A program made the position numbers and the translations under genes. Shown here piece by piece: positions 34,856-44,146 of a stretch of DNA of 64,000 bases (its first letter is position 1; each line of letters begins with the position of its first letter). Source of the stretch: Cellvibrio sp. KY-YJ-3 (GTDB lineage: Bacteria > Pseudomonadota > Gammaproteobacteria > Pseudomonadales > Cellvibrionaceae); NCBI RefSeq assembly GCF_008806955.1, contig NZ_CP031727.1, forward strand, positions 2,680,001-2,744,000, read 5' to 3'. The notes under the pieces were generated by a model, which was given only the letters and a program-made list of their open reading frames with translations, was not told the DNA's origin and did no database searches.

Positions 34856-35725
34856 ATGCTGCGTATTATAATTTTAAGTATTGCCATATTTGCGCTAAAT
34901 GTGTTTGCAGCGGCTCCTACCGTTATCACCTTTGGTTCGGGGGAGATAGCGCCAAAAGAGGAAATCTACGAGTACCACCTGTTGCGCCTGGCACTGGATG
35001 CTACCAAGGCGGAATACGGCGACTACGAAATTAGAGATTTGCCTAAAGGCGATGTGCCCACTTACTCACGTTTGCGAGTATTTGCTGAGGATAATCAATT
35101 CGAAAATTTTGTTTATAAAGATTCGGCGTCCAATGACATCATTGAAAAATTGCATGGCGTGGAGTTTCCCGTAGATTTGGGCGTTACTGGCTACCGTATT
35201 GGTTTTGTGTCGCCAGACTCTAAGCGTAAGTTGGAAAAAATTGAAACCTTGGAAGAATTGAAGAAACTGACGATAATTCAGGGGCGTGGTTGGTTAGATA
35301 GCGAAATACTCAAAAAAATTGGTTTTAAAGTTGTTGAGGGCGGTAATATCAAAGGTTTGTTTTATATGGCCGCCAATGATCGTGGTGATATTTTTTTGAT
35401 TGGTGCAAATGAGCTGGAACGGGAGTGGAAGAAAAATCAGGATGTTGAATATTTAAATTATGACCAAAACGTATGTATTTATTATCCTTTGCCAAAATTC
35501 TTTTTCTTAAACAAAAAAAATATCAAACTGGCTGAGCGTATTGAAAAGGGGCTTCACATTGCTTATGAGTCGGGTGCTGTTAGGAAATTGTGGGATGAAT
35601 ATTACGGGGATGCTGTGAGATTTTCTGAGCTGAAAAAACGAAAAATATTCCGTTTTGATAATCCCTTGATTGATGCATTAGGTAAAGATTATGAGCGATT
35701 TGTTATAAATCCTGAATTGTTATAA
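34856..35725 (+). CDS. Orphan periplasmic substrate-binding-like protein 2
   Basis: 289 residues: Sec signal peptide of about 19 residues (RIIILSIAIFALNVFAAAP), then a type-2 binding-protein-like body (VTGYRIGFVSPDSKRKLEKI, ETLEELKKLTIIQGRGWLDS). It is a divergent paralogue of the protein at 26833-27717; both end in a FxNPLI motif. No transporter genes adjoin. It starts an operon with the small VOC protein and galE, under a strong operator. A role in sensing or holding agar-derived sugars is possible but not shown. Confidence 0.75.
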   Translation: MLRIIILSIAIFALNVFAAAPTVITFGSGEIAPKEEIYEYHLLRLALDATKAEYGDYEIRDLPKGDVPTYSRLRVFAEDNQFENFVYKDSASNDIIEKLHGVEFPVDLGVTGYRIGFVSPDSKRKLEKIETLEELKKLTIIQGRGWLDSEILKKIGFKVVEGGNIKGLFYMAANDRGDIFLIGANELEREWKKNQDVEYLNYDQNVCIYYPLPKFFFLNKKNIKLAERIEKGLHIAYESGAVRKLWDEYYGDAVRFSELKKRKIFRFDNPLIDALGKDYERFVINPELL

Positions 35726-35740
35726 TTTTTGAGGTTATTC

Positions 35741-36076
35741 ATGCGCTGGCAATCACTAAGTGTGAAAGATCCTATTGAGTCAGCTAAGCGTTACCAGCGT
35801 TTGTTTTCTGCTCATGTTATGGAGTTAAAAAATACGCTTGGCGAAAGTAGTTTTTATATGAATTTAGGGGGGGCGTGCCTAAAGCTGGCCGCTGCTCCTT
35901 GTGTCAATGCAGATTCACAGCAGCGAATTGAGTTGCGCATGAAAGAGAAGGATATATTTTCCATAGTTGATAGCTTGATTCAGGCGCGGGAGCTTTTTCA
36001 GATTGAATCCACAACTGGAAATTTGTTTTATACGGATGTTGATGGCAATATTTTCGAAATTGTTTGCATTAAGTAA
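35741..36076 (+). CDS. Small glyoxalase/VOC-fold-like protein
   Basis: 111 residues that look like one vicinal-oxygen-chelate domain: N-terminal SLSVKDPIESAKRYQRLF and C-terminal GNLFYTDVDGNIFEIVCIK, which matches the usual F-x-D-P-D-G-N-x-x-E-I ending. Only part of the metal-ligand set is evident. GAGG seven bases before ATG 35741 decides the start (an in-frame TTG lies upstream). It sits 15 bases after the binding-protein gene and before galE. A run of seven G at 35867-35873 lies in the gene. Substrate unknown. Confidence 0.6.
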   Translation: MRWQSLSVKDPIESAKRYQRLFSAHVMELKNTLGESSFYMNLGGACLKLAAAPCVNADSQQRIELRMKEKDIFSIVDSLIQARELFQIESTTGNLFYTDVDGNIFEIVCIK

Positions 36077-36109
36077 GGTTTATATGAACTCCGTATTTGG
36101 GAAATGGTA

Positions 36110-37144
36110 ATGAAATCGTATCTTAGGAAGGTTTTGGTAACCGGAGGTGCAGGTTACATAGGTAGTCATGTTTGCATCGAATTAATCAACAATGGTTACT
36201 TTCCGGTAGTGGTAGATAATCTATCAAATGGAAAATTAGAGTCGCTGGCCAGAGTTGAAAAAATTACCGGTGTTAAACCGGATTTTTTTCAGTTGGATAT
36301 CAATAATAAAGCCGCGTTACATCAAGTTTTTTCTGATTATGCGATAGGTTGTGTAATGCATTTTGCGGGCTTGAAAGCGGTGGGAGAGTCTACCCAAATA
36401 CCTATCAAGTATTACCGGAATAATGTGGCGGGTACTTTGTCTTTGCTAGAGGTCATGGAGGAGCACTCAGTTTTTAATTTTGTATTTAGTTCTTCGGCGA
36501 CCGTTTATGGCGATCCCGTATCTGTACCCATTGACGAATCATTTCCTCTGTCAGCCACCAATCCCTATGGTCGCAGCAAGTTGATCGTAGAAGATATTCT
36601 GCGTGATATGGCCAAGGCGCCAGACAATCAGTGGAACTTTTCAATCCTGCGTTACTTTAATCCTGCGGGTGCTCATGAGTCAGGTTTAATCGGTGAGGAC
36701 CCCAAGGGGATACCTAATAACTTGATCCCCTATATCGCCCAGGTCGCAGTGGGCAAGCGTGAGGCGCTTACCGTTTATGGCAATGATTATGCGACCCCTG
36801 ATGGCACTGGCGTGCGCGATTACATACATGTCGTGGATTTGGCGCGAGGTCATGTGGCAGCACTCAATGGTTTGACGCAGCAGTCGCGAGGTTGTTCAAC
36901 CTATAATCTGGGTACTGGCACTGGCTATTCCGTATTGGAGATGTTGAAAGCATTTGAGCTGGCGTGCGGCAAATCTATACCCTATGTGATCAGCGCGCGC
37001 CGCCCCGGCGATATCGCCAGTTGTTATGCCGACGTCTCTCTGGCTAAGGAGCGTTTAGGTTGGGCTGCTGAATTCAATGTTGAACGCATGATGGCGGATA
37101 CTTGGCGCTGGCAGTCGCGCAACCCAAATGGTTTTGCTGAATAA
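36110..37144 (+). CDS. galE: UDP-glucose 4-epimerase
   Basis: 344 residues of the short-chain dehydrogenase family. NAD-binding GGAGYIGSH lies at the start, catalytic Ser/Thr in FSSSATVYG and YxxxK in YGRSK are present, and GTGVRDYIHVVDLA is a GalE hallmark. It interconverts UDP-galactose and UDP-glucose, closing the Leloir cycle begun by GalK and GalT. Two starts are close together (36104 and 36110). It ends with a strong terminator at 37175. Confidence 0.96.
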   Translation: MKSYLRKVLVTGGAGYIGSHVCIELINNGYFPVVVDNLSNGKLESLARVEKITGVKPDFFQLDINNKAALHQVFSDYAIGCVMHFAGLKAVGESTQIPIKYYRNNVAGTLSLLEVMEEHSVFNFVFSSSATVYGDPVSVPIDESFPLSATNPYGRSKLIVEDILRDMAKAPDNQWNFSILRYFNPAGAHESGLIGEDPKGIPNNLIPYIAQVAVGKREALTVYGNDYATPDGTGVRDYIHVVDLARGHVAALNGLTQQSRGCSTYNLGTGTGYSVLEMLKAFELACGKSIPYVISARRPGDIASCYADVSLAKERLGWAAEFNVERMMADTWRWQSRNPNGFAE

Positions 37145-37174
37145 GGTTTTTCTGTGCTTGCTGTTGTGTTCTTT

Positions 37175-37199
37175 GGGAGGCCTGTGCCTCCCTTTTTTT
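37175..37199 (+). terminator. Terminator after galE
   Basis: A 7-bp stem GGGAGGC / GCCTCCC with a 4-base loop is followed by seven T. Confidence 0.92.
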
Positions 37200-37273
37200 G
37201 TCTGCTTTTTGTCTTTATCGCTATAGTGGCGCATGCGCTATGGTTACCTTTTTTCACACTACTTGAGATTGAA

Positions 37274-37291
37274 GTGTAAATTGCTAACAAT
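37274..37291 (+). promoter_or_regulatory. TGTTAACA-type operator before the TonB receptor
   Basis: GTGTAAATTGCTAACAAT (one mismatch to the palindrome) lies 141 bases before the receptor ATG. TTCACA at 37255-37260 and TAAATT inside the site could be -35 and -10 boxes. Confidence 0.6.
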
Positions 37292-37432
37292 CTACAATTG
37301 ATTATTGACAATGTGGATTGGCTGAGTAGTATTGGAATTGGCGTTAAATACTTTACGTTTTTGTGTCGATTCATGTTGTTTCGAATGGATGGCATGAAAT
37401 AAAACAATAAATACCTACATGGGGGCTTTACG

Positions 37433-40400
37433 ATGTCAAACATCACTCACCGCCTTAGAATTACGGCGTTGTCAGCAGCAATATGTGCAGTTAACAGTGG
37501 TGCCATCTATGCACAGTCAGTTAACGGTGCGTCCACGCAAGAACAGGAAGTGGAGGAGGTTACTGTAACCGGTATCCGTGGTGCGCATCAGCGCTCGATA
37601 GATGATAAACGCAATGCTAAAAACATTACCGATACCATCAATGCTGAGGATATGGGTAAAACCACTGATCAGAATATTGCAGACTCTTTAGGGCGTGTGA
37701 CAGGTGTAACGGTTGTAAGCCGGGATGGTGAGGGGTCCAGTGTGACGGTTCGCGGTGCAACTGCTGCGCAAAATAATATCACCTTGAATGGTCAGCAACT
37801 AACCAGTACCGACTTTAGTCAATCTGTTGATTTAAGTTCATTTTCTGCAGACATTCTTTCCAAGCTGGAAGTTGTTAAAACCCCAAGCGCCGATCACGAT
37901 GAAGGTTCATTGGGTGCAAGCATTAATTTGGAAACTGTTCGCCCACTGGATCGGAGTGAAGATTCTCGCTCGATTACAGTGCAGGGGCGTTATAACGATT
38001 TCGCTGATGAAACTGACCATAAGTTGCAAATTTCTGCGACACAAAAGTTTATGGATGACACTTTGGGTGTTGCCTTTAGCGCATACGATGAAACGAACAC
38101 CTATCGCAAAGATCAATACCGTGTAGAAAACTTTATTGCCTCTCCTGAAATTGCAGAAGCAACCGATCAAAATGGTGAAATAGTTTCAGGTATTAAGGCC
38201 ATTTATCATCTAAACACTGGCTATGAATTGCATCAAAATTCATCTGACCGACAAGGTCTAACTCTGGGTGTGCAATGGGCTCCTAACGAAGATACTGAGC
38301 TGATGCTGGATACAACTTACAGCAAGCAAGAGCAAACCCGTAGTTTAGATGCATTGAAAACACGTTACCCAGGCAATGCCAATTTTGTTGAAGGCAAAAA
38401 GCCATTGGGTGATTTGCGCCCTGCAGCATCATTCACTGATCCACAAGCAGATTGGTATGGCGTGGATACTCGCACAAATACTATGACAAAAATGGTCAAT
38501 CGATTTGGTGCTGGTGACATGACTCGCTCTGAGGGTGGGGACGATCAAGAAAACGCCAGTGCAAGTTTGAAGTTAAAACAAACGTTGACTGATCGTTTCC
38601 GTATGGAAGCGCAAATTGGTTATTCGGAAAGTACGTCAGAAAGTTTGCCTAATGCATACGCGGCTCTGCAAAACTACAAGAATATTCCTGCTAGTAAATT
38701 ATTTGATGCGGGCGCTGACGTTGAACCAGTAGGCTATGACTGCACGAGTGGACGTTGTGTTCAAGTGTTTGGTACATCATTTGTCGATTTTGGCGATCAG
38801 TTATTAGATGAAACGGTTGATGGCGTATTGATTCCTGGTTATGAAGATAACATTGTTAAAACGGGCTTTAATCCATTGGATACAGATACATTCCATTTGG
38901 CATTTCTTTCTGAAACCGATGTGACTGTTGAAGATACATTACAAAATGCGCAGGTTGATTTTGACTTTGATTTAGATGTGTTTGGTCTGACCACGATCGA
39001 GTTTGGTGCAAAAGTCACCCAGCGTGAGAAAATGGTAGATAACCAACGTTATCAATTTAATTCCGTAACCAAAACAGATGTTGTTACCGACAAAAATGGC
39101 AATCCAGTTGCCGTTCCGGGTGGCGCTCTACTTGATGTGACTGCATCTTTAGTTGCACGTGATGGTTTGGACTATAACGATTTTATGAGTTCATTGGGTT
39201 ATGGTCGTAACAATGCTACTAAAGGCTGGTTGCCTATTGATGCGCGCGCGGCTGTAAGTTTGGTATTGGATGATGAGAACACTGTCCGCACACCTAATGA
39301 TACCGAATCGCGCACCACAGATATTGATACTGAAGCCTTTTATTTAAAAACTAATTTCTCATTTCTGGATGAGCGCCTCACCGGTGATATAGGTGTGCGC
39401 TATGTAAAAACAGAAGTGGAATCCAAAGGTTATGCGGGTGCAGATTTTTGGCAGTTCAGTGAATCACTTGAGCGTGAATATGATTTAGTGAAATTAAAAG
39501 AATTGCGCGATACCTCTTTGCCCGAGTGTCGCCCCTATAGTACCGCTACTGCTGCTAATCGTCCTGGTTATGAAAGCAAATTTGAGCGTGTTGATGGACT
39601 TGGTTGGGATACCTCTAGTGGTAGCGATCCTGCTGGTTGGACACCTATCCCTGATCAAGGTCCATGTCATGATCCTGACTATGCTGCATGGGTTGCCTAT
39701 CAGCAAGATCCGACTTTACCTGATCCAGGTGTAACTATTAACTGGTTAACCATGTGGCGTTATGCAGATGTATCAACGACTCGTGAAAATGGTTGGGGTT
39801 CTCCGATTAGTTATGACGGCACAACTCCTATTGCATCTAATAACGCCAATCAGTTTGACTTTGAAACGCTAGTCAATAAAGAGCTTCAATCGTTTGAAGC
39901 CAAAGGCACGCACACTTATAGCAACGTATTGCCGAGTTTAAATCTTAATTACGCATTCCGTGATGATTTGATTGGTCGATTTGCCATTTCAAAGACTATG
40001 ACGCGCCCGGAAATTGATCAGCTGCGTCCTGGCTTTCAGGTAGTTGAAAATGGTTACTGGGCATCGGGTGATACTGGTAGCAAAGTGAGCATGTACAACA
40101 CCAAATTGGATCCATTGGAATCTAAAAATATTGATGTTTCACTTGAATGGTATTTCACTGATTCGGGCATGTTGAGTGTCGCAGTATTTAATAAAGACAT
40201 GACCAATTTTACCGATGTAGAAAGTGCAAAAACCTATATTTCTGATTTGCGCAATGTTGATGGGCCTGTCGATGCTTCCACATTGATTAAGTTGCCAACA
40301 GATGATGCTGCAAATGATTATGGTTTACAGAGTTGTATGCCATTGCGCGCAACAGCGGATTATGGATGGTGGGCAACAGACCTTAATCGTTTTAGTAATG

Positions 40401-41065
40401 ATTTGCGCGATCTTTGTGCACAATACAGTGTAAACAAAATTATTAATGGTAAAGGGGCAACTATCACCGGTGTGGAATTAGGCTATAGCCAATCCTACGA
40501 TTTCCTGCCTGGCTACTTCTTGAGTGGTTTAGGTATGTCGGCTAACTACACCTATCAAAATAGTGAGTATGAACCAGATAAATCTACTATTGATCCAACT
40601 AAAAACTTACCGGCATTTCCTGTGGCGGATACCCCTGAGCACAGTTACAACTTGACCGCCTATTGGGAGCAAGATGGTCATCAAGTACGCTTGAGTTATC
40701 GTGGGTCTAGTGATTCTTTGGTGGGAACAGATTACAACACTGGTCTGCAAGGGCGTACCTGGAATCAGGGATCAATCTGGAATGAGGGGCGCGACACGCT
40801 GGACTTCTCTGCCACCTATGCGTTTAGTGAAAACATGGACTTAACCTTTCAGGCAACCAATCTGACTGATGCAGTATATCGCACGTATTTTACAAGCCGT
40901 GAATTGGAAGTGCAGCGAGTTTACAGTGCAGATAATGCAAATGGTTATGAGTATGTTGCCTATGAAGAAGGTAATCCGTTAGATGGAGAGGCTACCAAAT
41001 CCCGGACTTACACTGAATATAAGGTGGGCGCCACCTTACGTTTAGGTGTGCGTGTGAACTTCTAA
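37433..41065 (+). CDS. TonB-dependent outer-membrane receptor (Xanthomonas/Caulobacter carbohydrate type)
   Basis: 1210 residues. Signal peptide ends near GAIYAQS; a TonB-box-like EEVTVTGIRG follows, then a plug domain (about 55-165: KNITDTINAEDMGKTTDQNI, VTVVSRDGEGSSVTVRGA) and a very long 22-strand barrel ending in the aromatic C-terminus VGATLRLGVRVNF. The IADSLGRVTGVTV and plug pattern is that of the TonB-Xanth-Caul subfamily, which imports oligosaccharides. Here the likely cargo is neoagarooligosaccharides. The next gene, after a hairpin, encodes a glycan-binding lipoprotein. Confidence 0.93.
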   Translation: MSNITHRLRITALSAAICAVNSGAIYAQSVNGASTQEQEVEEVTVTGIRGAHQRSIDDKRNAKNITDTINAEDMGKTTDQNIADSLGRVTGVTVVSRDGEGSSVTVRGATAAQNNITLNGQQLTSTDFSQSVDLSSFSADILSKLEVVKTPSADHDEGSLGASINLETVRPLDRSEDSRSITVQGRYNDFADETDHKLQISATQKFMDDTLGVAFSAYDETNTYRKDQYRVENFIASPEIAEATDQNGEIVSGIKAIYHLNTGYELHQNSSDRQGLTLGVQWAPNEDTELMLDTTYSKQEQTRSLDALKTRYPGNANFVEGKKPLGDLRPAASFTDPQADWYGVDTRTNTMTKMVNRFGAGDMTRSEGGDDQENASASLKLKQTLTDRFRMEAQIGYSESTSESLPNAYAALQNYKNIPASKLFDAGADVEPVGYDCTSGRCVQVFGTSFVDFGDQLLDETVDGVLIPGYEDNIVKTGFNPLDTDTFHLAFLSETDVTVEDTLQNAQVDFDFDLDVFGLTTIEFGAKVTQREKMVDNQRYQFNSVTKTDVVTDKNGNPVAVPGGALLDVTASLVARDGLDYNDFMSSLGYGRNNATKGWLPIDARAAVSLVLDDENTVRTPNDTESRTTDIDTEAFYLKTNFSFLDERLTGDIGVRYVKTEVESKGYAGADFWQFSESLEREYDLVKLKELRDTSLPECRPYSTATAANRPGYESKFERVDGLGWDTSSGSDPAGWTPIPDQGPCHDPDYAAWVAYQQDPTLPDPGVTINWLTMWRYADVSTTRENGWGSPISYDGTTPIASNNANQFDFETLVNKELQSFEAKGTHTYSNVLPSLNLNYAFRDDLIGRFAISKTMTRPEIDQLRPGFQVVENGYWASGDTGSKVSMYNTKLDPLESKNIDVSLEWYFTDSGMLSVAVFNKDMTNFTDVESAKTYISDLRNVDGPVDASTLIKLPTDDAANDYGLQSCMPLRATADYGWWATDLNRFSNDLRDLCAQYSVNKIINGKGATITGVELGYSQSYDFLPGYFLSGLGMSANYTYQNSEYEPDKSTIDPTKNLPAFPVADTPEHSYNLTAYWEQDGHQVRLSYRGSSDSLVGTDYNTGLQGRTWNQGSIWNEGRDTLDFSATYAFSENMDLTFQATNLTDAVYRTYFTSRELEVQRVYSADNANGYEYVAYEEGNPLDGEATKSRTYTEYKVGATLRLGVRVNF

Positions 41066-41081
41066 CTTATCCATTAAGACC

Positions 41082-41101
41082 GGTGCGGATTTTTCCGCAC
41101 C
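41082..41101 (+). terminator. Hairpin between receptor and lipoprotein genes
   Basis: An 8-bp stem GGTGCGGA / TCCGCACC with a short T loop and no T tail. It more likely reduces or stabilises readthrough than ends the message. Confidence 0.5.
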
Positions 41102-41134
41102 TATCGCTAATAAAATAAATAAGTGGTGTTTAAT

Positions 41135-43102
41135 ATGAAATTTTATGAAAAGTCTAGATTGTTTGTTGGTTTAATGATCGTATCGACGTTAACTGCTTGC
41201 GGTGGTGATGATAATAAAAAATCAGCTTCTTCAGGTGGTGGTGCAGCACCAACGCACAGCGGCAATATATCTAAGGTTTATAGTGAAAAAGATGCATTTG
41301 AATTTGTTGAATTATTAAAAGGAGCTGTTGACACTGATGGCGACATCTTATTGGTGCGCAATCTGACGGCTGATGTTTCTGACACCACAGGTTTTGAAAA
41401 TGCTGGTGTTCGTATTGGTGTTCGTCCCTCTGCTTTGGCGCCTCATTTAGATACAGGTGATGTGCGCACAGTTACTTACACATATAACATTAGTGATGGT
41501 GTTAATAGTGTGCAGCGAACCGCAACTTTTTCAGTAATGGGTGAAGATGCTGCGCCGGAGTTTGAAAATATAGTGATCACCTCTGCAGAGGATGCGGCGG
41601 ATGTGGTTTCAGTTGATTTGTTGCAAAATGTAGTTGATGCGGATGAAGAGCCGTTATCAATTAGTGATGTCAAGGTTATTTCTAATCCTGACTCGGCAGC
41701 AACCTTGGTTGGTTCTGTGGTCACCATAAATGTTGGATCGTTTAAGGATTCCATCAAGGGTGGTGATACTCGTGTATTTAGTTATGAATACAAGGTTAAT
41801 GATCACAATCACAGTTTGCCACGCACAGCCGTTATCACTATTAATGGTGTTTCTACAGAGCCCGAACCGCCGACAGTTTATGGTCCACAAAAAGCCACAT
41901 TTACAACTGCCGGTGCAAAAGTAAATTTGGATTTAATTGCTGCGCCCAATGTGGTGGATTGGAACGGTGATGCAATCAGTGTTGATTACAATACAATAAG
42001 TCCGGTTGGCGATGCTCCTGCATTTAAGTTTTCTGGCTCTGCTAATGGCAAGCTGGTGATTGAACCCGCTGCTTTTTACCAGCATGTGCAAGATACCAAG
42101 ACGTTTACTTATTCTTACGATGTGATTGATTCTACCGGACGTAAAGCAACTGCTACCGCAGAGTTAACGGTTACTAGAGCCCCAGCTGTATCGCGTATAG
42201 CTAATGGTGGATTTGAAAATGGATTGGTAGGCTGGACTGCGGAAAAAGGAGATATTGCTTCGGTAAAAACAACATCCGCATTAGGTCTTGATTTTAAAGG
42301 AACACAATTAGCTAGCTTTGCCGATGTGGAGACACTTACTGCAAACCTCACCGGGTTGGAAGTTGGGTCAACTTACATTGTTGAAAATCGTGTAAAACAT
42401 GCCGATGGATGGGGGGGGGCAGCAACTAGTGCTATCTTCGGTACAGTGGCAGGTGTTTCTGGTACACGAATTACCGGTAATTCTATGTATGAACATGGCG
42501 GGGGTGCACGTACTAATGCGTTGGCATTTGTTGGCGGGCAAGGAATGACCTATGCATTTACTGCCAACCAGATTACTGAGTTAGATGATGTCAGTGTTTA
42601 CAAGTATGGTTTTGAACAAGCAAACAACCTTATCTCTGAGAATGATTCTACATTTGAGTCTGGAGTGAGCAATTGGAAGCTTGGTGCTGGTGCGACAGTG
42701 AGTGCCAATAGTCCTCTCTCTGGTGCAATGAGTTTAGACTCAGGAAAGGTGGGTGATATTAGAAATATTTTGCCCTTAGCAACGGGCGCTATTAAAAATG
42801 GTAAACGTTATTTGGTTACCATGGATGTAGAAATAGTCGGATTTGCTAAGGCTGATCACACCTTCCGTGTCTCGGTAGTAGATCCTGCAAATGCGGATAC
42901 CACGGTGATTGGTGGAGCATTCAAAGGTGTCTATATGTTGTCAGAAGCAAAACAGACTTTTGCTGCGGTGCTTGATGTTGCTCGCGATTCGACAGTTACC
43001 GATTGGGCAACCAGAGCACAAGAGTTGCATGTGGGTACCAATGTGTGGGGGCAAGCTTTCAATTATCGGATTGATAATGTGCGGTTATTTGAAATTCAAT
43101 AG
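41135..43102 (+). CDS. Surface-type lipoprotein with Ig-like and CBM4/9-like domains
   Basis: 655 residues. Lipobox VSTLTAC gives a lipidated Cys followed by a Gly/Ser-rich tether. Three cadherin/Ig-like repeats occupy about 45-345. Two jelly-roll modules follow that begin like carbohydrate-binding modules of the CBM4/9 type (NGGFENGLVGWTAEKGDIAS; STFESGVSNWKLGAG). ATG 41135 puts the signal peptide at the N-terminus; an upstream GTG is in frame. Position right after the receptor suggests it captures agar fragments at the surface, a job SusD-like proteins do in Bacteroidota. A run of nine G at 42411-42419 could make it phase variable. Confidence 0.75.
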   Translation: MKFYEKSRLFVGLMIVSTLTACGGDDNKKSASSGGGAAPTHSGNISKVYSEKDAFEFVELLKGAVDTDGDILLVRNLTADVSDTTGFENAGVRIGVRPSALAPHLDTGDVRTVTYTYNISDGVNSVQRTATFSVMGEDAAPEFENIVITSAEDAADVVSVDLLQNVVDADEEPLSISDVKVISNPDSAATLVGSVVTINVGSFKDSIKGGDTRVFSYEYKVNDHNHSLPRTAVITINGVSTEPEPPTVYGPQKATFTTAGAKVNLDLIAAPNVVDWNGDAISVDYNTISPVGDAPAFKFSGSANGKLVIEPAAFYQHVQDTKTFTYSYDVIDSTGRKATATAELTVTRAPAVSRIANGGFENGLVGWTAEKGDIASVKTTSALGLDFKGTQLASFADVETLTANLTGLEVGSTYIVENRVKHADGWGGAATSAIFGTVAGVSGTRITGNSMYEHGGGARTNALAFVGGQGMTYAFTANQITELDDVSVYKYGFEQANNLISENDSTFESGVSNWKLGAGATVSANSPLSGAMSLDSGKVGDIRNILPLATGAIKNGKRYLVTMDVEIVGFAKADHTFRVSVVDPANADTTVIGGAFKGVYMLSEAKQTFAAVLDVARDSTVTDWATRAQELHVGTNVWGQAFNYRIDNVRLFEIQ

Positions 43103-43152
43103 GCCGGATATTGCTCTAGGTAACTTTTAAGTTAGTGTTCCCTACTTTTTAC

Positions 43153-43184
43153 GCCCTTAACCTTACGGTTAAGGGCGATTTTTT
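43153..43184 (+). terminator. Terminator after the glycan-binding lipoprotein gene
   Basis: A 10-bp stem GCCCTTAACC / GGTTAAGGGC with loop TTAC is followed by a T-run. Confidence 0.92.
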
Positions 43185-43334
43185 ATGTGGTACATAAATT
43201 GTTGGTAATAGTAAATTTTCTAAACGGTTGCTGTTGTTTAGTTTGCGAACTTGGTTGAGGATGCTCCTCTTCTTGCGGAGAAAAGGAGTTGAGAATGTAG
43301 ATAAGGACGTTTGAATGGAGTGTTTTTAATATTA

Positions 43335-44141
43335 TTAATAATTAAATTCTTGAATTTGACTAAAAAAATGGAATGTTTTGCGAACATTACGATTCCAATA
43401 ATCCCAACTGTGTTCACCGGATAATGATTCCAGTTCAGCAGTAATACCAAGTTGTTTCAATCTCTGGTTGAACATCTGATTGCCTGAATAGAGTGTATCT
43501 TCAGTTCCGCAATCAAATCGAATTGGTGGAAGGTGGTTTTTATTAACCTTTAACCAATGTGCTATATCGCTTTCATAATTCAAATGAGTGTTATAAAGCG
43601 ATAAATCTTCAGCGACAAATTGCGCCATTTCTCGAATATCTGTTATTGATGAGTGCGCCGATATACCTTTAAAAATGGTAGGGTATTTGGCCCCTAGACG
43701 CAGTGCGCCATAACCGCCCATAGATAGCCCAGCGATATAGATATTGGAAGCAGGTGAGGCGGACGGGTTGCATTTAATAACGGCTTCAATCACATCTTCT
43801 ACAATCCATTTTTCATAATTCTCACCGTTTGCCAGCGGCAAATAAGCTGAGCCGCCATAAAAGCCGCCGTCCGAAGGCATCACCAAAATCATTTGGCTGA
43901 GACCACCTTTGGCGTATTCATCGCTATAGGCCTTGTGTACGCCGCCCAAGCCCGACCATACCCAGTGATTGCCGTAAACACCGTGCAATAAAATTACAAT
44001 TGGTAAATTTTTGCCATCGGGGTGAGCGTTAAAGACGCTGATATCGCAGCGTCTGTTTAAGTGTGAACTCTGAACGGTGAGTAATTGAAAATGTTCAGCG
44101 AGATATTCCGGGTTGGATTGTTCAATTCTAATAACAGCCAT
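43335..44141 (-). CDS. Esterase D / S-formylglutathione-hydrolase-like alpha/beta hydrolase
   Basis: 268 residues, no signal peptide. Catalytic triad readable as Ser140 (IAGLSMGGYGAL), Asp215 (CGTEDTLYSG) and His244 (SGEHSWDYW); oxyanion region ILLHGVYGNHWVW. It fits the PF00756 esterase family that includes FrmB/S-formylglutathione hydrolase. It lies five bases after a class-III-like alcohol dehydrogenase gene, the same order as formaldehyde-detoxification operons (frmA-frmB). Alternatively it could be a carbohydrate esterase acting on imported sugars. Confidence 0.8.
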   Translation of the reverse strand: MAVIRIEQSNPEYLAEHFQLLTVQSSHLNRRCDISVFNAHPDGKNLPIVILLHGVYGNHWVWSGLGGVHKAYSDEYAKGGLSQMILVMPSDGGFYGGSAYLPLANGENYEKWIVEDVIEAVIKCNPSASPASNIYIAGLSMGGYGALRLGAKYPTIFKGISAHSSITDIREMAQFVAEDLSLYNTHLNYESDIAHWLKVNKNHLPPIRFDCGTEDTLYSGNQMFNQRLKQLGITAELESLSGEHSWDYWNRNVRKTFHFFSQIQEFNY

Positions 44142-44146
44142 TTGGA

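Noticed and set aside
43206-43220. Operator-like ATTGTTGGTAAT
   Set aside because: Lies between convergent genes where no promoter is expected, and the right half is poor.
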